Origin: Brachypodius melanocephalos
Lineage: Eukaryota; Chordata; Aves; Passeriformes; Pycnonotidae
NCBI GenBank assembly: GCA_013398615.1
Contig: VZSR01001477.1
Span: 1,056,556-1,120,555, forward strand
DNA length: 64,000 nt
Reading direction: 5' to 3'
The first letter of the stretch is position 1. Every line of letters begins with the position of its first letter. A program made the position numbers and the translations under genes. The notes beneath the pieces are model-generated. The model did no database searches. It saw only the letters and a list, made by a program, of their open reading frames with translations, and was not told the origin of the DNA. Below, in pieces: positions 13,337 to 24,640 of the stretch.

Positions 13337-16300
13337 GTATGTTTCAGATAGATAGGATTTCAACACATATTCCAGGCTTGCTGTTAATCTCTCCTAGTGA
13401 TTAGAGATTTGAAAAGTTCTACTGGCAAAATACCTTCTTTTAAAGGAGAGAGACTAATCTACCATATATGACTTCATTACAATTTTTCAATCACTGTAGA
13501 GGGAGAGGTGAAGATTGTCATATTTTGCATAGCTTTCCTCCTATGAGAGGAATTTCAGTATTGCTGCCTTTCTGGGAAAGAACAAAGGTGACTATTGCCG
13601 TATGTCAAAGTTTCATGGCCTGGAATATTATTGTTAACAGTTTTGGCCTGACTTCACTGGTTATTGGTGGGTGGGCAACTAGAAATTTTACTTTAGTGTG
13701 CCTGAGTTCCATATATTGAAGTGTCTTACAGGCCTTACTTCTGCCTTCTTCCCATTACTTTCTTGGCTTGAAATGGCTAAGTATTACAAAAGATTTTGAC
13801 GAGTTGGCTGTATCTTTCCTTTTAAGCCATGCATGTTGCATGAAGCACAGAGTTAACTTGAAGGTATCATTGTAACTTTGGATTGTTTTTCCTAGATGTG
13901 CAAAAAAACCATTTCCAGATGTGTTTAGTCTCAAGGAACCAAAATTATTTATCTTTATGGACTAATTCTTACTGTATTTTAAAGGTGATAATGGACAAAT
14001 CTTAAAATGCAAACTATGTTGGGACAATTGGAGCACAGAAAGTAATGTTTCATCTTAGTTTAGGAAAAAGGTAGGGAACCACAAAGCACACTATCTTTGT
14101 GTATTATTTTAATTTCCTCTTCTGATTCGACTGGTAAAATAAATAAAAATGAGTGGGCAAGAGGGAAAATCAATCTCACGTAATAACCATGTTTTTACTC
14201 TGTGGTATCTTTGTCTGAATTGCTCACATGTTGTATTTGTTTGGTCCTATGCAATATGAAATTCTGTGTGTTAGATGCCCAGAATCAACCTTTGGACTTA
14301 GAACATGTCATTGTATTTAAATTAATGTAACCCAGTGTTGCATTATTTTGCATTATGAAACATTGTATTTCATAGCCTTGTTTTCTATTTATGCCTGTAC
14401 AAGTAAAGAGGATAGAGATATTTGTGAATATAAACCCCATTATTTCAATTGGATGTAAGTATTGTGTATATCTCGAGACAATGAGGAAAAGTTACAGCTG
14501 ATTGTTTCTTGAAATCCTACTCATGCTATTATTAAGAAATCTGTCCTTAGTTATTAGGAAATCTTTGCATACAAATTCAATGATTGGTCTCAACAGTCCA
14601 TCTCAGCAAATGATGTTAGGATTTAGTGTATTTTATTGCAGGTCTAGAATTCTTTTCTTTTTCACTCATTACTTATTAATTTGCTTGTCCTTTCCTGCAA
14701 TAAATGTCTGTCTCATTTTCAAGTACCCTATAAACTAAAGGCATGGTTATGCAAATCCTCATTCATGTCTGATATATTGACTTCTTCATTACCAGATTAC
14801 AATATTAACGTGGTGTGTTATTTCCTAATTAAGATTATTCCCTAAAATCGTTGGAAAACTCTTTTATTGTGTCCCAGGTTCAAAAATTGTGCAGAGGTGA
14901 TAATTGCAACGTAAGTGAGGTTCTACTCAGCAGGTTAGGAGTGAAGGGCGATATTTAGTCAGTGTTTGGAATAACAGCATAGTAAAATGGGATGCTGAAA
15001 GGCAATAGACACAAGAAAGTTCTCTTTAACAGTCACTAGGTCTTGGAGCATTATACCCAGAGACCTCTTCTGCATGTGTGGGAAACCTTTTCATAATGTA
15101 ACTTGTGGTTGCCTCACTGATTCAGTGATGTTATTCTGCATTTATATCAAAGTAGCTATGAGGCAGTTATGGTCTACTTCTGCTTGACTCTTGTATCTGT
15201 AGTACAGCTGATCTCAAATCCTTATCACTTTGGGCACAGGACTTTTTCAAATAAAAATGGAAATAAATTATCCTTGTTTTTTCTTTCTTTCCCTTTTTCC
15301 TTTATTTTCTTCCTAGCTTTATTTCTCTTCTCTTTTCCACCTATTTCTTGAATTAATGAGGGTTGTGTACTGTGTGTTACCAGGGGCATTCCAAATAATC
15401 CATTGGTGTCTCTAGTGAACACTTCAAGCTTTACCTCTCCATCTCATTAATTTATTCTAGCACATTGTCACAGGTACATTCTGCATCCTGTATGCCGTGA
15501 GTTTAATTATGGAGAAATACATCTATATTTTGCATGTTAATCTTAGAGATTACTTTTTTTTTCTCAGCATGAAGATGTTGGAAGAGAGAATAAAGTAGTT
15601 GGCATCAGTCCTAAAAAAACCACATATCTCACAGAGCAGCCAAATGAAAAGAGTGGTCAGCTGGGTTGGGACAGGGTGTTGATGGAGTAGCAGGGATAAA
15701 TGGACTGAAGATTTTCTTCCAAGTGCACATGGATTGCATACATTTAAAATTTGTGCTTCCAGGTTGTGCAGATATTCTTCTTAGCTTCTAATCTTCTGGA
15801 CTTTTCTTGGAGCTATGAGAAAAACTGTCAATATACTGTATCTTTTAAGAGGCTTACCTTTGTATTATAATGTGCCTTAATTCAAGCTGTAAGCCAAAGC
15901 TGTTTTTAGGTATGACTTGGTGCAGGAGGCAGCTTATTTAATCACATGAAAATTGAGAGAGAGTGGAACAGTTTCATGGTTGCTTCTTGAAAGATGCCAC
16001 CACAGCATGTTTCTCTGCTCAAGCTGGCATTTTAATTAGTTTTCTGTAGGTATTTGGCTGACTTTGGGTTTAAGGGGATTTAAGTTTTAAGCAGTGTTTC
16101 CCAGACTCATTATGCTTGAAGATGTCTGAAGGGAGAAGTAGTGGAAAAGCTGAAGAGATATAAATCCTTGTAGACTGCTGACATGATGCCACTTCATTGG
16201 ACATAAGGGGAAGTGGCTTTAACTCCAGTGACCGTAGAGGATGGCAGTCCCCTCTCAGATGGAGATGCAGGCTGCTGCTCACTTGACCACCTTTCTTTTG

Positions 16301-17418
16301 CCCTTCTTTCCTTTCTTCCTCTCATATGGCAATTATCTGAACTTGGTGCAAAACTATTGTCTCACAAATACAGGAGTGTTGAGTGTTCCACCTCAGATGG
16401 AAGAGAGAAAATTCTCATGAATCAGGAAGAAGAAAAAGTAAGAGAGGAAAGAGTGAAGAAGCACCAGTCCTTTTCTTTGTTTCACAGTATACATGTTTTT
16501 GAACTAGAACACTGGAGGAATATTTTTGAATACTGAATTTGAGTGCTTCTGTAAGGTTTGCAGCTTTTAATTGTATAATTTTAATATACATTTTCTGAAG
16601 ACTTTTCACTAAAAGAGGTCAAACTAAACATTTATTTATTTATGAATTTCCATTTTTTTTTTCCTCTGGGAAAGTTTTCTTCACACTCTCATACCCACAT
16701 CTACTCAAGATATTGGCAGTCATGCATCCCACTCTACTATGAACATTTAACTCAAATATTTTGAATCCTGCAAAATCTTAGTAATGCCAGTCATCAGCAG
16801 ATGGATGAGATAGATGAGGTGGTCTCTATGGACTATTGATTCTTTCTGTGCTGCTTGCCTTGATGAAATGGAAGGGATGGATCTAAGTGTCAGTCTGAGA
16901 AACCACAAAGAGAACTATGAACTAAACAAGTTAAAAGGAACCATCTTCTAAATATTTTAAGAACATAATGGCATCTAAAGAGTCAGTACATCAAATTTGT
17001 TAACAAATGTACCCAACAAAGGGATGTCCAGTAAGGTCAGACAAGTGGCCTTATGACTCAGAGACTGTGTAATTTTGAATGAAGTATTTGATTATATGAT
17101 GACAAAGGAGGTAAAGGTGTCTATTTCTGTCTGCACTGAGTCTATCTCAGGAGAAGGTGAAGAAAGATTATAAAATTTCTCAGTGCACAAAGATGAGGTG
17201 CATTTCAAACAGTGACATACTAACATGCTAATCATTTTTTAAAGAAACAAAATAAATTCTTCAGTAAGTAGAATGCAGTGTAATTGAGGAGTCTGAAATT
17301 GTTGAAAGCTTTCTGTACTAGCTTTCCCTTAAATGAAAACCACAGTAAATCTACAGTGGTATTTGTTGTGTAGAGTTTATCTCCAGAAGTGTATTATTTT
17401 ATTTATGCTTTACTGTTT

Positions 17419-17455
17419 AAATAATAATAATAATAACAATAACAATAATAATAAC
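17419..17455. repeat. (AAT)n microsatellite with AAC interruptions, followed by an A/C-rich tract
   Basis: A run of about twelve AAT/AAC triplets. The next 100 bases are A-rich with C, a low-complexity type common in bird introns. Confidence 0.9.
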
Positions 17456-18651
17456 CCACCTAGCAAACAACAATAATACAAACAAATAAAAAATTCACAT
17501 ACAAAAAAGAAAAACCAAAAAACCCCAAACGAAACAAACCTCACAAAAAACCACTAAAGCAGAGTTCATTTTACTTATCTGCTAAAAACAGGTTTTGCCA
17601 GTTTGCCTCTTAAAGTGCATATAGTGGCATCTCTCCAAAATTATGAAAATGAAGTATGCAATAAACGAGAGAGACAAAGAAAGAGTGAGATTTCAAGATA
17701 AATGTGTGTAGAGGTCCCTTCTCCCTTATATTTGCAATGACTTAATTGGAATAGAAAAGTCTAGAACCCAACAGGATGTTCAAATTAACTCTGTTTTATT
17801 AATAGCTGTTGAGACCTCCTTCTAAAATAGTTTCCTGTGAATAATTCATTGTTTCTAATAACTCTAAATTGTTTAAAGATTCCTTTTTCATTATAAAAAT
17901 GGATTATCTTCATTATATTAATTATGCATTCTCTTAATTTGGCAGTTCACATTGATCATCTACCTTTTAAAGTGAGTTCCCAGTTAGAGATGTAAAATTA
18001 AGAGACTTTCAGATTACATAAAACTGAAGTGTCCTCATTGAACTAAGAACAGATTAACATATTCCCAAATACTCTTTTGTTTTTACATTGTCTTTCACTT
18101 TTGAATAATTCAGGAGTTACTTTTGTAGATTATCTGTTTTTTTTTTAAGCAAGTTTAACTTCTTAACTGCTCTTTTTATTGTTTTTCAATTTCATCCTAA
18201 TCTTTCTAATCACTGTTTCTGCAAAGGGCTCTTAGCCCTTTTTGGTGCCTACATTTTCACTTAAATTTTCACCTGAATTTTGTATCTGTCTGACTTCCAA
18301 AGATGGCTGCTTTACCACTCCTATGTCACAGCCTGAAATGGGTTGGAATTGCTATGGTTTAAGGATCAAAGTATATTTCATTGAAATATGATAACAGTAG
18401 TTTTCAAGCACCATTTTTTTCAGTCTTTAGGTCTTAGGCTTACATGTATTAGTGAGTGTAAGAATTTGTATAGATTTACAGGTGTAACTTCTTTTTTTTT
18501 TTTTTTTTCTTGGATGTTTCTGCTTAAATTGAAGTTCTGTAGGGTGATGTGATGGGTCCTGGACTTCAGTCACAACCACCCCATGCAGCATCACAGGCTG
18601 GGGGCAGTGTGACTGGAAAGCTGTGCAGAGGAAAAGTAGCTGGGGCTGCTG

Positions 18652-19118
18652 GTGACAGCAGCTGAACATGAGCCAGTGTGTGCCCAGGTGGCCAAGAAGG
18701 CCAATGGCATCCTGGCCTGGATCAGCAATAGTGCGGGCAGCAGGAGCAGGACAGGGATTGTCACCCTGTACTTGGCACTGGTGAGGCCACACCTTGAGTC
18801 CTGTGTCTGGTTCTGGGCCCATGACTGCAAGAAAGAGATTGAGGTGCTGGAGAATGCCCAGAGAAGGGCAGCGAGGCGAGTTTGGAATGCAAGTCCTATG
18901 AGGAACGGCTCCAAAAACTGGGGTTGTTCACCCTGGAGCAAAGGAGGCTCAGGAGAGACCCTGTCACTCTCTCTACCTATCTGAAAGGAGGCTGTAGCCA
19001 GGTGAGGTTTGGTCTCTTCTCCCAGGCAACCAGTGACAGGATTAAAGGAAGTGGCCTCAAGCTGAGCCAGGGAGATTCAGGTTGGACATCAAGAAGAATT
19101 TCTTCACTGAAAGGGTAG
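18652..19118 (+). pseudogene. CR1 ORF2 (endonuclease/reverse transcriptase) C-terminal remnant, frameshifted
   Basis: Two overlapping frames together match the C-terminal end of CR1 ORF2. The first holds the residues VRPHLESCVWFWA and the second KSYEERLQKLGLFTLEQ. The switch near 18885-18900 shows at least one frameshift. The catalytic reverse-transcriptase core and the endonuclease domain are absent because the copy is 5'-truncated, as most CR1 insertions are. Confidence 0.85.
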
Positions 19119-19238
19119 TTGAACATTGGAACAGGCTGCCCAGGGAGGTGGTGGAGTTGCCATCACTGGAGATACTCAAGAAAGGATTGATCATGGTGAT
19201 GCATTGGGAAGGCTGACCTGAAACAGAGACTGGACAGA

Positions 19239-19338
19239 NNNNNNNNNNNNNNNNNNNNNNNNNNNNNNNNNNNNNNNNNNNNNNNNNNNNNNNNNNNNNN
19301 NNNNNNNNNNNNNNNNNNNNNNNNNNNNNNNNNNNNNN
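19239..19338. other. Assembly gap (100 N) inside the CR1 element
   Basis: Exactly 100 N bases lie between CR1 3'-UTR sequences on both sides. The round number suggests a gap of unknown true size. The flanks read as one CR1 copy, so little may be missing. Confidence 0.95.
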
Positions 19339-19540
19339 GAGCATGGTGGTGGTCAGTCAAAGGTTGGACTTGATGATCATGAAGGTATTTTCCAACCTAA
19401 ATGATTCTTTGTGCTATATTTATAATATTTCCATGTAGTCATGTTGTTCTCAGTGCTTGAGCTTTGTAGTTTTCCTCTTCATTGACTGAAGGGCAGCCTA
19501 GGAAAAATTTATATATTTTCCCCACATATTTAAGGAAAAG

Positions 19541-19992
19541 TGTGGGAAATGGTTTTGTTGAGAATTCTCAAAGCCTGACAGAAGGCTCACATAGTATGTA
19601 TCTGTATGCAAACTTCGAGATAAAAAATGCTGACTTAGAAATGCCATGGAATAGGACAGACCTTGTTGAGAGAGAAATGAACTAGAAACAAGTTTCAAAG
19701 GATGGCCTTGCAAATAAGACTAGATACTTTAGAGAAGTAGAGCTATGAAAGGTGCATTGTAGTAGGACCCATGAGGGGTGATTTTAGATGATTGGCTTTC
19801 AGGCATTTACGGCATTGTGTGGCAAAAGCTGATAGGCCAAGAAACGCTTGTAATGTATTGTAATTAGGAAATAGTTGGCTTCTGATTGGGATGGCATGAA
19901 CTGTAACATCTATAGTGTCTCACCCTTCACATAAGACTAAAAATGGAATAAAAGTCTTTAAAACGCCTCTCAGTTGCCCCATCTCTGGGTCA
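19541..19992 (+). mobile_element. Solo ERV LTR in sense orientation with perfect 6-bp target-site duplication
   Basis: The element starts TGTGGGAAATGG and ends CTGGGTCA, giving 452 bases with TG...CA ends. It is flanked by the identical 6-mer gaaaag at 19535-19540 and 19993-19998, the duplication length usual for class II (ERVK-like) elements. Within it are two ATTGG promoter-type motifs (19790 and 19884 regions), and an AATAAA at 19947-19952 in the expected place before the R/U5 end. No primer-binding site or internal genes follow, so it is a solo LTR. Because it is in the same direction as TMTC2, its poly(A) signal sits in the transcribed intron. Confidence 0.75.
19947..19952 (+). promoter_or_regulatory. 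LTR polyadenylation signal (AATAAA) within a TMTC2 intron
   Basis: A canonical hexamer lies 40 bases before the 3' end of the sense LTR, where retroviral poly(A) signals usually sit. It could in principle end some TMTC2 transcripts early; nothing in the sequence shows that it does. Confidence 0.4.
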
Positions 19993-22327
19993 GAAAAGGG
20001 TATAATCTGGCAGAAAAGCTCCTATGAAGAAAGAACTAATGAAAAATAGAATATCAGTGTGCATTTATAAGAAAGAGGAACATCAACCATGACCTGCTCA
20101 TGAAATCTTACTAATTTCCTTAGGAGAGTTTTATGTTGATGGTAGAAATGTCACCCTAGTCCACAGGTAGGTCAGTGTTCATGTTTGTCAATGAAATGAG
20201 TAAAACTTCTCAAGCCATAAATCCAGTGAATGGGTTATCCTATTTCTGACTGATGGTTAGCTAAATGCAGCATATACCTAATGATAAATAAAAGTGCATG
20301 GATCTGCTGCATTGGGAGCCCCAGATGCTACATGGTGATTTTGTATGGAGAAATTAAATCTCTTTTGAGGTAGGGTCAAAGTGAACCAGATACAGTATGT
20401 CCATCACTAAGTCACTTCCCAATATGCACTCATGAACCTTTGCCAATGACAGAGGTTTTGGCCATTTTAAATCTTTTGGAAATCCTAACATTAGTATACA
20501 ATGTTTTTGTAGGGAAATGATAAGTTTATGATACTCAAATAATACATCTTCATAGAACATATGTGCTCTTTGGAGAAAAGGTCTGTCTTGATCATACCAT
20601 GTGCCATCAAATCAGCATCCCAACTTTGGTTTATGGCTTATACCTGCTCCTGCAATATCAATGAATGTAACTCCAAGAAGACAGGACTCCTAGACCTGAA
20701 ACAGGAAGATGTAACTGTCTTTTATAAAGACTTCATTAGGCTTCTGACCTTTCTGCTCACAGAATTCTCTCTATAAACTTTAGGAAAGTCTTATGCTACT
20801 ACAAACGAACAGTACTATTTCCAAGCTGAGGAGAAAAACTGAACTGTTCAGAACAGTTTACCAATTTTAAGTCCTTTTTGTCACTCTCCAGGATACTGTT
20901 ATCACGCAACATTAAAAGAAGATTATACACCATTATAATAACTATTTTTTCCCAACTCCCTTTAGAACCAATCACTCAAGTGGAATGCAGTAGAATATTT
21001 CCAAACAAGCTAGATCACTGATCTGAAATGCTGTGGAATTTCCATGCTTCTGTCTCATCCCTTGGGTTTAGCCTTAAATCTAATCGTTCTGACATCTCTG
21101 ATACATGGTTGACTCTGCTTCCTCAGCACAAGATACTAGACTGCTCAAGAGATGTGATACAGATAGTGCAGATCAGAGACGGAGTTAGAAATGGGTCTGT
21201 ATGCTTCTTCCACATTGCCAAAATGTAGCATTTCTGTAGGGACTGAAAAATGAGCATGATGAACAATGGTGGAGGCTTTGTGGTTGGAGGCTTTGTGGCA
21301 CAAACAATGCTGGAGGCTTCTTTGCTAATGGTCATATGTTTTGACCAATGAGTACCATCTCATGGGGATTTTTATAGAGATAGCATGAAGCTGCTACAAA
21401 AGTGCAACTGGATAGTTCTTTTTCAGCCAAATTTTACATTTCCAAACCTTTCACAACACCAGGTGTCTGGGAAATGATATAAAGTTCAGGATCTTCCTCA
21501 GTATTTCTAAATCATGACATCCTCTGTAGTATATATTTTAATCATTAATCTTCTGGTTTGGTGAGAGCTTCCAGTGATCCAGATGTGGTCACAGGTTTAG
21601 TCAAGTCCCAAAGGTTTGCTAGTTAATTTTTTCTCTCTTATCTGTGATTGTGCTCTGGATGACATCCAGTGGTATATTTAGCACAACTGCAACAGATAAG
21701 TTTTTCAGACAAAGAAAAAGGCTAATAAAAAAAGTCTTTTCTAAGCCAGTGCCTATAATGACATTGCAGCACCCACTGGCTTGCTTAGTGTTTCATTGTA
21801 TTTTATTTGCACGGAAGAATTTTCTCTATGGGAACTTGTTACTGTCCACAGGAACTAATTAAAGGGAGAAAGTCTCCAGAAGTCCTTTCAGCAAGAAACC
21901 GAGAGTAGACCTTTAGATTAAGATGGAATGGGATACAAGGAGCAGCAAAAACTGAAATGCTGCTACCATTTACGTGATTGTGATATAAGTTGTCTGTGTT
22001 TCTCCTATCACATCTTCCACATTCAGCACCTGTTAGGACGGCATTGGAAGTTTGTTTTTTTGTTTGTTTGTTTTTGTTTTTTTTTTGTTATTATTCAGAA
22101 GGTAGTTTACTCAGTTTTGCTTGGTTTACTAAAGATATCACCACACAAGTCTATCATGGCAACCTGAGTAAATGCAGCAGAATTCTGAGAACATTCAAGA
22201 TATTTCTTTTTAAAAGCAACACCAACAAGATGAACTGTTTCAGAAATCTACTCTGTTCTGGGACAGAGTACCTTTGTGTCTTTTCCAGTGTGTAAAAGAG
22301 GGAACTCTTTTCAGCTAAAAGATCGGT

Positions 22328-22385
22328 GCAAATTGCACTTTTATCTAGTAAATTAAGCAAATTGCACTTTTATCTAGTAAAATAA
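22328..22385. repeat. Tandem duplication, two 29-bp units
   Basis: The 29-base unit at 22328-22356 (starting GCAAATTGCACTTTTATCTA) recurs at 22357-22385 with one mismatch near its end. The near-identity implies a recent duplication. Confidence 0.9.
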
Positions 22386-23742
22386 AAGCTCACAATGCGT
22401 GCAAGGAATAGTTAAGCCCATTCTAGAGGAACACACTAATGCCTTTGTGCTCTGAACATAAAAGAATTTCACACGCAGACATATCACAACCAATTAATAC
22501 CTTTCTTGTTACAATAAAGCAACAGAACTACCAATTCAGATACCAGGCTTTTAAATTGGTGGTGGTGCATGTTTTAACAAGTGCCTTACAAATGTTCATG
22601 ATTGTTTTAGGGAGACAATGATACAGGATAGAGAGCTATATGCTTTCACTGATGTGGATAAATAGTTTTTAAAAATTGATACAAGATGAAAATAAACTGT
22701 TCTTTTCAACTGATGGGAACTGGAAATTTTTTGTTCTTGTTTAAATTACATACATACTTACATCTTACTTTTCAGTAGATTACAGATATTGTCCCAAAAG
22801 CTTTTGGTCAAATACAGACTCAAAACCAGTGTTGATGGTTTGCAATGAAAAGTAAATTCGAACAAGGCTGCAGGTTCAGATTTCAGCAGCTTTGATAGTT
22901 TGATGCTATTTCTGATTCTTAGATAGTTTAGGAAAAATTACTGAAAGGATTGGGAAATATTGAATCAGTTCTCTGCTATCAAAGGTGTTTAACAACTCTT
23001 GGCTACATATTTACTCTTACCCCTGCGCTGTCTAGCAAGAAAGGTGGAAAATTTTATTTTAAAAAATAACATTTCAGGCAAAGAACAGTGTTTCTGAAAG
23101 TCACATCTTTTCCTGGACTGTGGATTTCCCACTTCCAGTTTAGAAGAAGAGTAATGAAAAATATTTTTTCCTCTAGATAGGAAAATAGGGTGTTTGGAGC
23201 TGTTTTCTCAAAAGCTGTTCTGATTCCAAAAAACAGTCAGGCTACGATAATTTATGTTGTTGGCAAGAGCTGGAATCGTGACACCTGTAATAAGTAAGCT
23301 CTCTATGTGATGTTGGGCAGTATCTCATAAATCATGAGGTTTGCCAGCTGCTTGTCAGACAAGAAAATCCTACATATAAATTTAGACCCACACAAGTGGT
23401 TCCTGGATGCAGAGGCTTGTGGATCATACCTTCTGATCCACCTTCAACACCTTGCCGATATTACACCCTGCTAGTACTTTTCTCTTGGGAAAACCTCTTT
23501 ATGGCTCTGACAGGAAAGGTTCAGAAGTCTGTTTTTTAATGAAGAAAGTGCAGCAGTAAACTGCCAATCCAGCTCATTCACGTATGAATTTAGTATATCA
23601 GATTAAAAGGAATGGCAGCTAATGTTTTCAAAACGGTATTTTTTTACTTAGATGCTTTAAATTAAGTTGAGATGTGTGAATAAATTTAATTTGCCTTTCG
23701 GGAGAACTTGGCAAATCAATTTTCAACTGAAAGTTTCCACCT

Positions 23743-24240
23743 TGTACTAGGTCTGGCTGGGATAGTGTTAACTTCATAGCAGCTTAGATGATGCCTTGTT
23801 TTGGATTTGTGACTAAAGCAGCCTTGATAACACACACCAATGTTTTGGCTCTTGCTGAATAGTATTTGAGCAGTGTCAAGGCTTTCTCTTTTTGGGAGGG
23901 GATACAGCTTGGACAGCTGACCTGAGCTGGCCAAAGGAATAGATATAACAGTCCATATAACATCATGTTTAGTATTAAAAACTTGGGTAGAGAAACAGGA
24001 GGGGTTTTGGCTTCTGAAGTGGCTTTGTTTGGAGACTGGCTGAGCATCCCCTACCTGTGAGAAGTGGTAAGAAATTTCCTTCACTTTGCTTTTTTAATTT
24101 GGGGGGATGAGGGAAGGGTTTCTTCCCCATGTTAAACTGTCTTTATCTTGATGCAGAGATTTTCTTGGTTTTGCTCTTCTGTTTTCTCCCCCCACCCCAT
24201 GTGAAGGCTTGGATATTGGCAGGTGACAACTCACCACGCA
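23743..24240 (+). mobile_element. Old ERV LTR in sense orientation (ERVL-like, degenerate)
   Basis: The element begins TGTACTAGGTCTGGCTGGGA and then carries landmarks of the bird ERVL-type LTR that starts TGTTTTGGTCTGGCTGGG: TTAACTTCATAGCAGC, GTTTTGGATTTGTGAC, GGACAGCTGACCTGAG, CATCATG plus a TATTAAAAAC block, and TTAAACTGTCTTTATCTTG. Its end is worn but ends near CACCACG. The 5-mer cacct at 23738-23742 recurs at 24239-24243, where a target-site duplication is expected, allowing for loss of the last bases. It is not close in sequence to the LTR at 19541 and seems older than the one at 58523. Confidence 0.7.
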
Positions 24241-24329
24241 CCTGTACACTCAGGTATTGACTTTTTCACTAGACTGAGAAAGTTGCAGCATATTTTATTT
24301 GTAGCCCACGCAGTTAAGGAAATCTTTGA

Positions 24330-24640
24330 TCAGCAGTCCTCTTCTGGATGCCCTCTAGTAGCTTCATAACCTTCTTATGTTATGGAGCCCAAAACTGCAC
24401 ACAGTATTCAAGGTGAGATCAAACCACTGCAGATCAGAGTGGAAAGATCACCCCCCTCAGCTGGCTGGCAGTGCTGGGGCACTGTGACTCATGTTCAACT
24501 TGCCATCTACCAGAATCCCCAGGTCCCTTTCCATGGTGCTCTTTTCCAGCATCTCATTCCCCAGTCTGTTTGTACATCCAGGGTTGCCCAATCCAAGTGC
24601 AGAATCCAGCACTTCCCCTCAGGGGAGCTGACAGCTCCTC
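24330..24640 (-). mobile_element. CR1 LINE internal fragment (antisense)
   Basis: Read on the minus strand, this is part of CR1 ORF2 upstream of the 3' UTR. The + strand has the complements of blocks coding for the QFWAP-like region (GGAGCCCAAAACTGCACACA), the GMRHE-like region (CCAGGTCCCTTTCCATGG) and the start of the block (GGGTTGCCCAATCCAAGTGC). It is truncated at both ends, has lost coding continuity, and begins about 90 bases after the LTR at 23743. Confidence 0.8.

Larger units (their letters stand above)
18541..19417 (+). mobile_element. CR1 LINE, 3' part with the decayed end of ORF2 (interrupted by an assembly gap)
   Basis: This is the longest transposon remnant in the window, in sense with TMTC2. 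It shows the end of the CR1 reverse-transcriptase protein: a frame at about 18652-18890 includes ANGILAWISNSAG, LVRPHLESC and EVLENAQRRAAR. A frameshift then moves the match to another frame (about 18882-19118: KSYEERLQKLGLFTLEQRRL, then YLKGG). The standard 3' region follows, with CAGGCTGCCCAGGGAGGTGG. A 100-N gap at 19239-19338 splits the 3' UTR, and the element ends near ATGATTCTTTG at 19401-19411. The frameshift means it is dead. Minus-strand open frames here are shadows. Confidence 0.9.

Noticed and set aside
17419..17570. Regularly spaced repeats that might suggest a CRISPR-like array
   Set aside because: The units are AAT triplets and A/C-rich low complexity in a vertebrate intron, with no spacer structure.
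18427..18941. Two minus-strand open frames of 116-131 codons
   Set aside because: They are antisense shadows of the CR1 element; the sense strand carries the recognisable reverse-transcriptase remnant.
21270..21320. Repeated TGGAGGCTTTGTGG motif
   Set aside because: Two close copies and one partial copy look like a small local duplication without further structure.
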